A DNA stretch of 9,463 nt, from positions 1 through 9,463 of the forward strand of contig CAMPAT010000016.1 of NCBI GenBank assembly GCA_946633275.1. The letters run 5' to 3'. Of the stretch, positions 1 to 6,477 are shown piece after piece. The notes beneath the pieces are model-generated. The model ran no database searches. It worked only from the letters and a program-made list of their open reading frames with translations, and was not told the DNA's origin. The DNA comes from an uncultured Clostridia bacterium. GTDB lineage: Bacteria; Bacillota; Clostridia; Oscillospirales; Acutalibacteraceae. The position numbers and the translations under genes were made by a program. Position 1 is the first letter of the stretch. Each line of letters begins with the position of its first letter.

Positions 1-367
1 AATGTATTGTTTGTGTGCCGTCTGCGTTGTCGGTTATTGTGTAGCTTCCCGAGCCCACCGCCGCGAATGCCGCCTCGAAATCCTCAACGGTGTTTTCACC
101 GAATGACATCGAAAGACGGTTTGTTATCTCGTCTCTGAGCTGGGCAGCTGTGTATCGGCTCGCGTCAATATTAAGCAGCCTTGTGTACTGCTCGCCTGAT
201 GTGCCGTTTCGAATAAATACCTCGTCGAGAATACTCGATGTGTTGTCTCTGACAAACTCGATGGCTTTTGAGTAGGCGTATATTTCCGCATTTGTAATTC
301 CGCCCTCGTTGAAGCTGATTCCCGCGTCTTCAAGCAACGCCTTTATTCTTAAATATATATCATTCAT
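1..367 (-). CDS. Baseplate/tail protein, Mu gp48 (DUF2313) / gpI-like, 3' end beyond window
   Basis: An open frame of 122 codons starts at the ATG whose first base is 367 and runs without a stop to the left edge, so the C-terminus is missing. The start overlaps the stop of the baseplate J gene by 8 bases (ATGAATGA), typical of coupled late genes. The N-terminal part is helical and acidic. Residues about 55-105 (NGTSGEQYTRLLNID, then LRDEITNRLSMSFG) have the pattern seen in Mu gp48/DUF2313 proteins, in which a short globular segment is followed by a charged stretch and a helix. Such proteins join the baseplate wedge and connect to tail fibres. Position directly after baseplate J supports a gp48/gpI role. 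The family call rests mainly on gene order plus weak pattern similarity. No frameshift or internal stop is seen. Confidence 0.6.
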   Translation of the reverse strand, partial: MNDIYLRIKALLEDAGISFNEGGITNAEIYAYSKAIEFVRDNTSSILDEVFIRNGTSGEQYTRLLNIDASRYTAAQLRDEITNRLSMSFGENTVEDFEAAFAAVGSGSYTITDNADGTQTIH

Positions 368-1418
368 ATGCTTGCACCACTATTTCGCCGGCGGATAAAT
401 AGGTGTCAGGGAAGCCGATAATTACGCCGTTAGTGCTGTTCGGCGACGACGCTATGCAGTTTTTAATATCAGCTGCCTGAGAGGCAAGCGATTCAATATC
501 GCTGAGGCGAATGCTCTCGCCTATTCTTATGCTGTCAGTATATGTTTTTATTGCTTTTGTGACTGCCTCAATCGCTTCCTCGGCGTTTGAATTATTAACA
601 ATAAAGCTTACGTTAAGCGAATATTCGTCTTCCTCTGCGAGCGAGATGTCCACTTCCGAATCTGTTAGCGTTGCAAGCAAAAGTGCGTTGTCTATGCTGC
701 TTTGGATATCTTGAGTGAGCGCGTCGTTCTTTGTCCTGACATATACGAGAAGCTCGTTATCGTCGCTCCTGAGAATGTTGCAGTCGAGCACGCCGTCAAT
801 TTTCATAACAACGTCTGTCATACTCTTAAGCGACATTCCTGTCGGCGCAACGAAGTACGAGCGGAGAAGCCTCTTGCGCAGCGCGTCGTCCGTTTCCTCT
901 TCGTTTCCTCCCTTGAAGTCGTATTCATTCTGCGCTTTGCTTATTGAGCCGGGAGGATTTACGATAACGTTTACCGTGTTTGCCTTTGCGTTGTAGGAGC
1001 TGCCGCTTTTGAGCGCCCGGGCAGGTACGGTAACGCTCTCGCTTCCTGCAGGAATGACTGCGCTTTCAGTTGTTTCAAACTGGATGTATTCTCTACCCTC
1101 AGCCGAGCATATTGTGCCTGCCGGTATCTCAATATCGCTTTCTGACACTTCGGCGGCGTAAAACGTGATTTCGCCGTATGCTTTTGACGCGGTTTTACGC
1201 GTCATATTTCGCATTTCTGCGTGCATATCGAGGTATTCGCCGCTCGCCGTCTGTACGAACGCCTGCTTTTTAATAAATTCGCTGTAACACGCAAGGTTAA
1301 ACAGCTCGCTTGCCACAGCCTGAAAGCGCGCGCCGATATCGCTGAGAAGCTCGGCATTCTCGCCGCTTATTTCAAAAAATGCATTCTGCATATTTTGCAG
1401 AATATTATCATAAGTCAT
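360..1418 (-). CDS. Baseplate J-like protein (Mu gp47 / P2 gpJ / XkdT family)
   Basis: This 352-residue protein is a baseplate wedge component of contractile tails; such proteins form the ring around the hub that responds to receptor binding. The diagnostic region is residues about 169-186, KGGNEEETDDALRKRLL, matching the GG-x-D/E-x-E-T-D-(D/E)-x-x-R-x-R motif of the Baseplate_J family. The N-terminal third is helical (residues 5-60), followed by beta-rich segments around 83-135 and an alternating helix/strand C-terminal region. Length is normal for the family. I chose the ATG at 1418 rather than the TTG at 1424 because AGGAA lies 7 bases upstream of the ATG. The start overlaps the preceding wedge gene by 11 bases, and the stop overlaps the next gene by 8. 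Confidence 0.9.
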   Translation of the reverse strand: MTYDNILQNMQNAFFEISGENAELLSDIGARFQAVASELFNLACYSEFIKKQAFVQTASGEYLDMHAEMRNMTRKTASKAYGEITFYAAEVSESDIEIPAGTICSAEGREYIQFETTESAVIPAGSESVTVPARALKSGSSYNAKANTVNVIVNPPGSISKAQNEYDFKGGNEEETDDALRKRLLRSYFVAPTGMSLKSMTDVVMKIDGVLDCNILRSDDNELLVYVRTKNDALTQDIQSSIDNALLLATLTDSEVDISLAEEDEYSLNVSFIVNNSNAEEAIEAVTKAIKTYTDSIRIGESIRLSDIESLASQAADIKNCIASSPNSTNGVIIGFPDTYLSAGEIVVQAYE

Positions 1419-1746
1419 TTTCAATTCCTATTCTCACCGTTCCTTCCTTGTCGTTTAAGATGAGGTTGATTACTGCCGTCGAGCCTTCAAAATGCGCGCT
1501 TTTTACATATACTCCGTCAAGCTCGCCCAGCGCCTGCTGAGCGTAGGAGCGCAGGTATTCGTCCTTCGGCTCGCTGTTTATCGTGTCGATTTTTGAGCCG
1601 AAATTCTTGTTCGGGTAAAAGCTGCCGCGCTTTGCACTCAGCAGTATGTATGCGTCCTGAAGCAGCTCGTCTGTGTAGTCGCACTGTTTTAGCGCCGTGT
1701 GCGTTTCGTTGAGCTGATAATCGCCGTTTATTAGTTTATCAGTCAT
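1408..1746 (-). CDS. Baseplate wedge protein, gp25/gpW-like (Mu gp46 / XkdS type)
   Basis: This 112-residue protein lies between the spike and baseplate J genes, exactly where Mu gp46, P2 gpW and PBSX XkdS occur. The segment around residues 32-50 (LLSAKRGSFYPNKNFGSKI) resembles the gp25-type pattern, in which a strand-turn with an aromatic residue and a following FGS/FGN turn precede a helix. A helix at about 62-76 and C-terminal beta strands (84-111) complete the expected fold. The family is part of the contractile sheath-baseplate interface; gp25-like proteins are thought to start sheath polymerisation. The ATG at 1746 overlaps the spike stop by 8 bases (ATGACTGA), and GGGGTGA precedes it. 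Confidence comes from size, order and pattern together. Confidence 0.75.
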   Translation of the reverse strand: MTDKLINGDYQLNETHTALKQCDYTDELLQDAYILLSAKRGSFYPNKNFGSKIDTINSEPKDEYLRSYAQQALGELDGVYVKSAHFEGSTAVINLILNDKEGTVRIGIENDL

Positions 1747-2095
1747 TTATAATCACCCCGTTTTTATCAATTATGAGCGAGTTAATGATTACGCTTCCGT
1801 CGTTTTTGAGGACGATTTTTGCGCCGCCGAGAGAGCTTATTGACACCTCGCCCGTTTCGATGTCGGCGGCTTTGGCGCGTGTGCCGATGGCGATTTCTCC
1901 GTCTTCGGAGGGCAAAACTATTACTTCCTCGCCGAGAGGCGCGCTGGACGCGTATCCATACGGCGCGTAAGCGCTGAGACTCTTTGCGTTTGAGCTCGCC
2001 TGCGCCTCGATTGATGATGAGCCGGGAATTGTTACGCTGCCCTTTTGCGCTCTGTTATCCGCGGCGCCTTTGGATATTGCTTTACTCAGCCACAT
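1739..2095 (-). CDS. Short baseplate spike protein (Mu gp45 / gpV-like)
   Basis: This is a 118-residue protein between hub and gp25-like genes, the position of the membrane-piercing spike of contractile tails. Residues about 43-70 (APYGYASSAPLGEEVIVLPS, then GEIAIGTRA) match the gp45 pattern of a 'P-x-G-x-E-x-x-V-L' strand followed by a 'V/A-I-G' strand. Residues 78-90 (IETGEVSISSLGG) match the 'x-GEV-x-L/I-x' segment. The C-terminus has two near repeats (LKNDGSVIIN and IDKNGVIIND), as expected for a small beta-helix tip. It is shorter than the roughly 190-210 residues usual for this group and contains neither histidine nor cysteine, so a histidine-coordinated metal apex is not possible. The start has a near-perfect AAAGGAGGT and overlaps the hub gene by 14 bases. 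Confidence 0.75.
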   Translation of the reverse strand: MWLSKAISKGAADNRAQKGSVTIPGSSSIEAQASSNAKSLSAYAPYGYASSAPLGEEVIVLPSEDGEIAIGTRAKAADIETGEVSISSLGGAKIVLKNDGSVIINSLIIDKNGVIIND

Positions 2096-3038
2096 ATGTA
2101 ACCTCCTTTAAGTCAAATTCTTTTGAAAAGGTAAGCTCTGTCTGTTTTCCGAAGCTGTTTTGAGTAATCGTGATTTTGCTCAGGCTGAACCCGTCGAGTG
2201 TGCCGAATTCCGACTTGTTATATACAGCGAGGTCGTAAAGGCTGAAGTTCCTGCACCCGTCTATTGTTATTTTTGCGAGCGAGTATTCAGATACGCTGCT
2301 TGTTAACATACTGCTCAGCGCGCCGCTTCTTTGCCACTCGGGCAGGGAAGAAATGTTTACCTTGCGCGAGCGGATTATTTTTTGTTCTTTTAAGAACTCG
2401 CTTTCGCGATGACGGGCGTACGTGCTGTCGTTCTTGAGTTTGAAGTCGATTTTACAAAACGGAAGCGCGCGGTTGATACATCTTTCCTCGCTTATTATTT
2501 TTTCATTATCGAGCGCGATTTTACCTTTGCCGTCGGGGAGGAACAGCTCGCCTTCAGGGCTTACCGCAATATTCTTGTTGCACATAAACTGCACGAAGTT
2601 GTTGATTGCTCCGTAACACGAAATGCCTTTTGTTACGGCGTATTCCTCGCCGCAGTAAAAGTCGGGGAGCTTGTTTTTAAATCCGAAGCGCTTTGCCTCG
2701 TTATGGAAAAGGATGTCTGTGCACGGCGCGTTGTATGTTATCGGTACTGCCTCGTTGTCGAGCAGAACTGCCGCGGAGGAGCGGGCGTAGACGAAAACTT
2801 CAAAGCCTTTTTCGTTTGACGTCATTTTCTGTCTGTCGCATATTCCGTAAAATACCTTTTCGCCGCCGATATGTACGGTGACTTCACTTATCTCAAACGG
2901 CTCTTCGCCGCAAAGATAAGTAATTCTCAGTCCGTCGCACGGGGCGTCAATGCTGCGCGACAGCTCAAAGCTCAGCAGTTCGTTTACCTTAAGCTCTTCG
3001 CCGTGAATTCCCGCCAGCGTGATTTTTATCTCAGCCAT
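2082..3038 (-). CDS. Baseplate hub / late control D-like protein (XkdQ, Mu gpP type)
   Basis: This 318-residue protein fits the hub family (T4 gp27 / P2 gpD / Mu P / XkdQ) in size, position and layout. These proteins trimerise at the tube end, carry the spike, and are built of two tube-like beta-barrels plus helical insertions. The N-terminal part (residues 1-95) is beta-rich, with a typical small-barrel pattern ending in a FEVFVYARSS strand. Residues about 95-160 contain the region with ILFHNEAKRFGF and NNFVQFMCNKN, corresponding to the helical 'domain 3' of gpD proteins. The C-terminal half (185-318) has further strands and ends at TFSKEFDLKEVTYVAE. The ATG overlaps the LysM gene by 13 bases and AGGAGGGTGA lies upstream. 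It is immediately followed by the spike gene, as expected. Confidence 0.8.
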   Translation of the reverse strand: MAEIKITLAGIHGEELKVNELLSFELSRSIDAPCDGLRITYLCGEEPFEISEVTVHIGGEKVFYGICDRQKMTSNEKGFEVFVYARSSAAVLLDNEAVPITYNAPCTDILFHNEAKRFGFKNKLPDFYCGEEYAVTKGISCYGAINNFVQFMCNKNIAVSPEGELFLPDGKGKIALDNEKIISEERCINRALPFCKIDFKLKNDSTYARHRESEFLKEQKIIRSRKVNISSLPEWQRSGALSSMLTSSVSEYSLAKITIDGCRNFSLYDLAVYNKSEFGTLDGFSLSKITITQNSFGKQTELTFSKEFDLKEVTYVAE

Positions 3039-3541
3039 ACCTTGTCACCCTCCTGTACGGAGAACATATCCATATAGTCGTTTGCTTCAAAAAGCTTTTC
3101 GACCTTTACGGAGCACCTGTTCGCTATGTCGTAAAGGTTTTCTCCGCGCAGAGCATATGTGTAGCCGAAGGAATAGCGGCTTCTTTTTTCGTTAATTTCT
3201 TCCGTAAACGAGAAAGAGTACTCTATGCAGTCCTCTTCTGCGTTGATTTTCATAGAAAGGTCGGTGAAATAAGCCTTCATCGGAGCAATATGAGGAGCGA
3301 AAAGGTAAGAAGCTCCGCCTTTTTCAAAAATACGCATAAGCTCGTGCGCCTTTTCGCCTGCGTCTGCTCCGCAGAATTTTCCGCTTCCGCTGATTACTAC
3401 GGGAAGCCTGCATACCTCGGTTGTCTTGCCGAAGCCGAAGGGTATAACCTTTGTTTCGATTTTTTTGCTGAAGTCCGATTTGATTGACGCAGGATTAACG
3501 TCAAAAACAAATCCCTTAAAGCTCATTTTTATAAGTGTCAT
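3026..3541 (-). CDS. LysM-domain baseplate/tail protein (XkdP; Mu gpN-like N-terminal domain)
   Basis: This 171-residue protein has two parts. Residues 1-120 form a beta-rich domain beginning with FKGFVFDVNPASI, which resembles the N-terminal domain of DNA-circulation/XkdP-type tail proteins (a conserved N-P turn and an SGSGKFCG motif at 51-58). Residues about 127-171 are a LysM module: YALRGENLYDIANRCSVK, then LFEAND and VQEGDKVWL, with the classic 'G-x-x-L-x-x-I-A' and 'G-x-x-L/V-x-L/I' ends. In PBSX (XkdP), T4 (gp53) and Mu, this protein joins the end of the tail tube and tape measure to the hub. Here it follows a 34-codon ORF rather than a tape-measure gene. Its LysM is structural or peptidoglycan-facing, not evidence for a lysin. 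AAGGGAGG lies just upstream of the ATG. Confidence 0.85.
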   Translation of the reverse strand: MTLIKMSFKGFVFDVNPASIKSDFSKKIETKVIPFGFGKTTEVCRLPVVISGSGKFCGADAGEKAHELMRIFEKGGASYLFAPHIAPMKAYFTDLSMKINAEEDCIEYSFSFTEEINEKRSRYSFGYTYALRGENLYDIANRCSVKVEKLFEANDYMDMFSVQEGDKVWLR

Positions 3542-3543
3542 TA

Positions 3544-3648
3544 TCAGTCCTCCCTTATGATTTTGTCGTACCGCCTTGAATCAAGCTCAAAGTATTCGCT
3601 GATTTCTTCTGCCTGCGAATGAGTTGTGTTCGTCTTGTCGTCAGTCAT
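3544..3648 (-). CDS. 34-residue acidic ORF at the position of the tail tube/sheath/tape-measure genes
   Basis: This small open frame runs from ATG (3648) to TGA (3544). It overlaps the preceding terminator-like gene by 8 bases (ATGACTGA) and ends 2 bases before the LysM gene start. GGAGGT lies 4 bases upstream of its ATG, inside the end of the preceding gene, so initiation is plausible. The protein is hydrophilic and mostly helical in character, with SQAEEISEYF followed by DSRRYDKIIRED. It has no signal peptide or membrane segment. I do not recognise it. It may be a real small tail-assembly protein, a remnant of a lost tail gene, or only a spacer that couples translation. The tight overlaps and its own Shine-Dalgarno sequence favour a translated gene. 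Confidence 0.55.
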   Translation of the reverse strand: MTDDKTNTTHSQAEEISEYFELDSRRYDKIIRED

Positions 3649-4048
3649 CGTTACCTCCGAAATTGATTTTTGATTTATATGTGAGCGTGCAGTTTGCCGT
3701 GAAGGAAGACAGATTGTTTTTTGAGATAATGGGGCTCACTTTTACGAAGTGCGGAAAAGTGCAGGAGAGTGTGCTGATGATATGCTCGATGACGTCTTCA
3801 AGCACGGGAGAGCCCATTTCGTGCGGGACGAAAACGTCTGCACGTACGCTTGTGCTTCCGTAAAGGCAGTATCCGCCTGAGCTTATGTTTTCCGCCTCAA
3901 TTCCCTGAGGAGATACGGTGATGATTATCTTGCCGAGCCTTCCCGGCTTGTACGCGAAGGGGTACGCTGCGATAACTGATTTGTCGTTGAAATATTCGTT
4001 ACTCTTAAGAATGTTGATTATGTGGTTTACGGTATCAGTCAAATACAT
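3641..4048 (-). CDS. Tail completion / tail terminator-like protein
   Basis: This 135-residue protein begins with a helix (TDTVNHIINILKSNEYF) and continues with alternating strands and a second helix at about 82-96 (LEDVIEHIISTLSC). This helix-strand-helix-strand layout is typical of small head-tail joining and tail terminator proteins, which cap the tail tube and dock it on the head. Position supports this: it is the third small gene after the capsid gene, following connector-like and stopper-like genes. In standard contractile phages the sheath and tube genes come next, but here they do not. Start: ATG at 4048 with GGGAGG 9 bases upstream, overlapping the previous gene by 14 bases. The exact family is not certain from the sequence alone. 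Confidence 0.55.
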   Translation of the reverse strand: MYLTDTVNHIINILKSNEYFNDKSVIAAYPFAYKPGRLGKIIITVSPQGIEAENISSGGYCLYGSTSVRADVFVPHEMGSPVLEDVIEHIISTLSCTFPHFVKVSPIISKNNLSSFTANCTLTYKSKINFGGNDD

Positions 4049-4397
4049 TTTCGTCTGCCTCCCTTACTACCTTGATTATTCCGCGGTAAAACTGCGTTTT
4101 GCCGAAGGAGCTTACCTTCTCGCAGCGGCACAGCTCGTAACGTTCGCCGTCGATGATGAAAACTGTATCTCTGCCGCACGATTTTAAATCAAAGTCGCAC
4201 GGGCATATTATTTCGCAGTATTCGTTATACAATCTGCCGGCCTTTTCGGCTGTGTCCTCAAAATTAGTTTTGTTTCGTTTCCAGGTCTGCTCTACGACGG
4301 CGAAGAATTCCTCTTCGCCGCCGTCTGCATATACGGCAGTAGCTTTCCTGCCGACTGCCGCTAACTGTTTCTTGATTACTGAGCTGAAATCTCTCAT
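4035..4397 (-). CDS. Head closure (stopper)-like protein, cysteine-rich
   Basis: This 120-residue protein has a helical start (MRDFSSVIKKQLAAVG) and a central/C-terminal beta-barrel pattern: YNEYCEIICPCDFDLKSCG, then VFIIDGERYELCRCEKV and FYRGIIKVV. In head completion proteins (SPP1 gp16, PBSX XkdH/XkdI region) such barrels close the portal channel under the connector. The 'DFDL, then GD/GRD, then IDGERYEL' rhythm fits that group. It has six cysteines (C61, C65, C67, C74, C90, C92), many for a 120-residue phage joining protein. I chose the ATG at 4397, one base after the connector stop, with AGGGGTG upstream, rather than an upstream frame start at 4487 that would lie 89 bases inside the connector gene. 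Confidence 0.55.
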   Translation of the reverse strand: MRDFSSVIKKQLAAVGRKATAVYADGGEEEFFAVVEQTWKRNKTNFEDTAEKAGRLYNEYCEIICPCDFDLKSCGRDTVFIIDGERYELCRCEKVSSFGKTQFYRGIIKVVREADENVFD

Positions 4398-4398
4398 A

Positions 4399-4755
4399 TT
4401 AAACACCCCTGAAAACGAAGCCGTTATCCTGCACCATACCTGCTGCTGCATTTGACGCGTTTTTGTACATCTCAAGCGCGCGCTCACAGGACGTCTTAGC
4501 GTAGTTCACTTTTACGTCGCCTGCAGAAAATGACTCCACATTGTCGTCGCCGTTTCCTGCGAGAGTGATGTTGTAGTAAGCTCTTGCCGCTGCGAGATAT
4601 ACGATTCTGTCGTCTTCGGCGTAGCTGTCGTCAGTCAGCGCGCTTTCAACAACGCCGATTGAGTTATTGACGATTGTGGAATATGAGCTTACCTCTTGCG
4701 ATGACATACCCGATATGGCGCAGAGTGTTTCATTGACTTCCTGAGTGTTTATCAT
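4399..4755 (-). CDS. Head-tail connector-like protein
   Basis: This mainly helical 118-residue protein lies directly after the major capsid gene. Helices are expected at about 5-15, 22-42, 48-66 (DRIVYLAAARAYYNITLAG) and 84-108 (CERALEMYKNASNAA). An intervening FSAGDVKVNY segment (77-86) is the strand-turn also seen in gp6/gp15-like connector proteins of HK97/SPP1-type phages, which form a ring below the portal. The ATG at 4755 is preferred over the GTG at 4764 because the GTG sits inside the Shine-Dalgarno sequence AGAGGTGA, which lies at the right distance from the ATG. It is followed after one base by the head closure gene. Family assignment is from composition and position. Confidence 0.65.
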   Translation of the reverse strand: MINTQEVNETLCAISGMSSQEVSSYSTIVNNSIGVVESALTDDSYAEDDRIVYLAAARAYYNITLAGNGDDNVESFSAGDVKVNYAKTSCERALEMYKNASNAAAGMVQDNGFVFRGV

Positions 4756-4760
4756 ATGCG

Positions 4761-4768
4761 TCACCTCT
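4761..4768 (-). promoter_or_regulatory. Shine-Dalgarno sequence that fixes the connector start
   Basis: The minus strand reads AGAGGTGA beside the capsid stop codon. It covers a possible GTG start and is 5 bases from the ATG at 4755 (8 from its GAGG core), which decides for the ATG. Confidence 0.6.
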
Positions 4769-5763
4769 TATTGTTCGTAAGCTGCAATCTGAGAAGCTCC
4801 GTTGAAGATTGGCGAGAAGCCTGCGATACAGCTTACCGTCGCTCTTTCAAGCTGACGGTCAATGAGCTTGTCAAAATCAGTTACGATATCGCCTGCCTGT
4901 ACCTTTTCGAGAGCAAAGTTCTTGTCAAGACCGATGATTGTATTTGAGCCATTAAGGAACTTCGCCTTGATGAGATTTGCGCCGAACGGCGTAATCATCG
5001 AGCCTGTGCCGTGGAAATTGAGACCTGCAACAGCGTCCTTGAATTCGTCGAGATTGAGCATTGTTTCAACTGTCGCGCTGTCTGTCAAGATAGTCGTGAG
5101 GTTGTACGGGTCAAATGTGTTCCAGAACTTGACGAGATTTGCGTATGTTACGCCGCCTGAAAATTCGATGATGTTGTCTCTGTTCTCATTGTAAACAGCC
5201 TGGATAGCATCCATCGCCTGGCAGCTTGCGATATATTCGCCAATCTGCTTGAGAATTACGGTGAAGATGTCGAGCTTCTGGAATTTGATTGACTCGTATG
5301 AAGCTACGAGCATTCTGCCGCGCTTGTTGAGCGGGGTAAGAGTGTCCTTGAGTCTTACGTTGGTTTCGGGAATGTATGTGCCCTCCATAATGTGCTCTGC
5401 GGTGATAGCGTTGTCCTCGACGATGCTTTCGATAGCTCTGTAATCGAGCGAGTCGATGTTCGTAGTCGTAGCCACCATCTGGCTTACGATGTCGTTGTCG
5501 ACGAGACCCTGTCTTACCGCGCGTGCAACGTACTCAGGGAAGAGCGCTGAAGAATCAGAAGTCTGGAAGAACTTTGATACTGTGTCTGAGTCGGCGCCGG
5601 ATACCTTGATGTCGAATCTCTTGAGCTGGCGCTGGTATGCGTCGAGCCCTTCAAGCGGAGTGCCGATGTAGTTCTCAGACGGGTCAATGCTTTCAAGAGC
5701 CTGAGTGAAGCTTTTTCCTGTGGTGTAAAGTTCCTTTTCAAGTTTTAAATTATCATATGACAT
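4768..5763 (-). CDS. Major capsid protein (HK97-fold)
   Basis: The 331-residue protein is the shell-forming subunit. The segment at residues 71-86 (SSALFPEYVARAVRQG) is typical of major capsid proteins of Firmicutes phages, and the NIDSLDYRAIES, GTYIPETNVRLKD and TPLNKRGRMLVASYESIKF segments fit the start of the HK97-type P-domain and E-loop region. A long helix follows (about 160-190), then A-domain strands. The protein is slightly short for the family. There is no long N-terminal delta (scaffold) domain, consistent with a separate scaffold encoded in the protease gene. AGGAGGT lies 7 bases before the ATG. It sits between the cement-like gene and the connector gene. Confidence 0.9.
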   Translation of the reverse strand: MSYDNLKLEKELYTTGKSFTQALESIDPSENYIGTPLEGLDAYQRQLKRFDIKVSGADSDTVSKFFQTSDSSALFPEYVARAVRQGLVDNDIVSQMVATTTNIDSLDYRAIESIVEDNAITAEHIMEGTYIPETNVRLKDTLTPLNKRGRMLVASYESIKFQKLDIFTVILKQIGEYIASCQAMDAIQAVYNENRDNIIEFSGGVTYANLVKFWNTFDPYNLTTILTDSATVETMLNLDEFKDAVAGLNFHGTGSMITPFGANLIKAKFLNGSNTIIGLDKNFALEKVQAGDIVTDFDKLIDRQLERATVSCIAGFSPIFNGASQIAAYEQ

Positions 5764-5781
5764 ATATTTACCTCCTGTTAA

Positions 5782-6132
5782 TTAAAGAATAATACCGATA
5801 ACTCTCTTAGCCGAGTCAAGCTTAAGCGTTTTGTAGTAAGTTTGTACATCGCTGACGCCTGCTTCCTTTACCTTATGGCTCGCGTCGGCAACAAGAGCAA
5901 GGTGTGAGAGAATACTGATATTTCCCGAATACGGGATTTCCGCGTAACCGCTTACCTGAACGCTTGCCCAGTCGCCGCGTACGGCGGTGCAGATACCTAT
6001 GAAGGTATCCCCGTTTCCTGCCGGGACAGCCTTGTCGCTGTCGTTAATTTTAACGGGATATCCTACTGCGAGACCTTCTCCCGCTTCACAAGTGATAGTG
6101 CCTGAATTATAGCCTTTGTATGAAATACTCAT
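5782..6132 (-). CDS. Capsid cement/decoration-like protein
   Basis: This 116-residue protein lies between the protease/scaffold and the capsid genes, where decoration proteins are usual. It is beta-rich and small-residue-rich: ITCEAGEGLAVGYPVKIND at about 13-31, then GDTFIGICTAVRGDWASVQVSGYAEIPYSG at about 41-70, cut by turns. This alternation of 'E-A-G-x-x-L-x-x-G-x-P-V' and 'F-x-G-I-x' strands resembles DUF2190-type capsid cement proteins and lambda gpD-like folds. Such proteins bind the outer capsid at three-fold sites and stabilise expanded heads. It has only two cysteines (C15, C48). AGGAGG precedes the ATG by 7 bases. Family identity is a pattern-based inference. Confidence 0.6.
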   Translation of the reverse strand: MSISYKGYNSGTITCEAGEGLAVGYPVKINDSDKAVPAGNGDTFIGICTAVRGDWASVQVSGYAEIPYSGNISILSHLALVADASHKVKEAGVSDVQTYYKTLKLDSAKRVIGIIL

Positions 6133-6141
6133 TTTTACCTC

Positions 6142-6477
6142 CTAAATTCTGAATTGTGAGTAGTCGTTTTTTGTCTGTTTCTCATTCGCAGGTGCGAGCT
6201 GAGGCTTTACGGCTTCAGTCTTGAGACCGTTTTTGAAGCCGAGCAGTTCCTTAACTGTCATGACGGATACAACTGATTTACACAGCTCGCCGTCAATCTG
6301 CGGAAGGGCGAGCGACAGCAATCCTGCAACTTCGCCTGAAAGCTCCTTCTTGTACTTTTCTCCGAGCTTCGCACCTTCTCTGAGTTCCTCGATGTATGAG
6401 GTGATTTCGTCTGCCTGTGCCTTTGATATGGTGATTTCACCGGCGCAGGACTTGATTGTGTTTAAAATGCTTTCCAT
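6142..6477 (-). CDS. Probable nested in-frame scaffolding protein
   Basis: Within the protease gene, in the same frame, an ATG (first base 6477) is preceded at 6 bases by AAAGGAG, a strong Shine-Dalgarno sequence. Initiation there would give a 111-residue protein identical to the protease C-terminus. It is helical and charged, with a coiled-coil-like stretch at residues about 18-48 (KAQADEITSYIEELREGAKL onward), and ends in a flexible segment rich in K, Q, N and P. This matches the known lambda C/Nu3 arrangement, in which the scaffold is translated from inside the protease gene. The capsid protein lacks a fused scaffold domain, which adds to the need for one. That the shorter product is made is inference. 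Confidence 0.55.
   Translation of the reverse strand: MESILNTIKSCAGEITISKAQADEITSYIEELREGAKLGEKYKKELSGEVAGLLSLALPQIDGELCKSVVSVMTVKELLGFKNGLKTEAVKPQLAPANEKQTKNDYSQFRI

Noticed and set aside
124..333. 69-codon minus-strand ORF at the left end
   Set aside because: It is another frame of the gp48-like gene, which is open through 1-367 and starts at an overlap with baseplate J.
2409..2819. 136-codon open frame on the plus strand
   Set aside because: It lies antisense inside the hub gene, shows no usable start signal, and has a composition expected of a reversed reading of a real gene.
3026..3160. LysM module as a sign of a lysin gene
   Set aside because: There is no catalytic cell-wall hydrolase domain; size and gene order fit XkdP-type tail proteins.
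3641..4048. Tail tube or sheath identity for the 135-residue protein
   Set aside because: It is too short for a sheath, and its helix-strand-helix layout after the connector and stopper genes fits a terminator better than a tube; a very divergent tube cannot be fully excluded.
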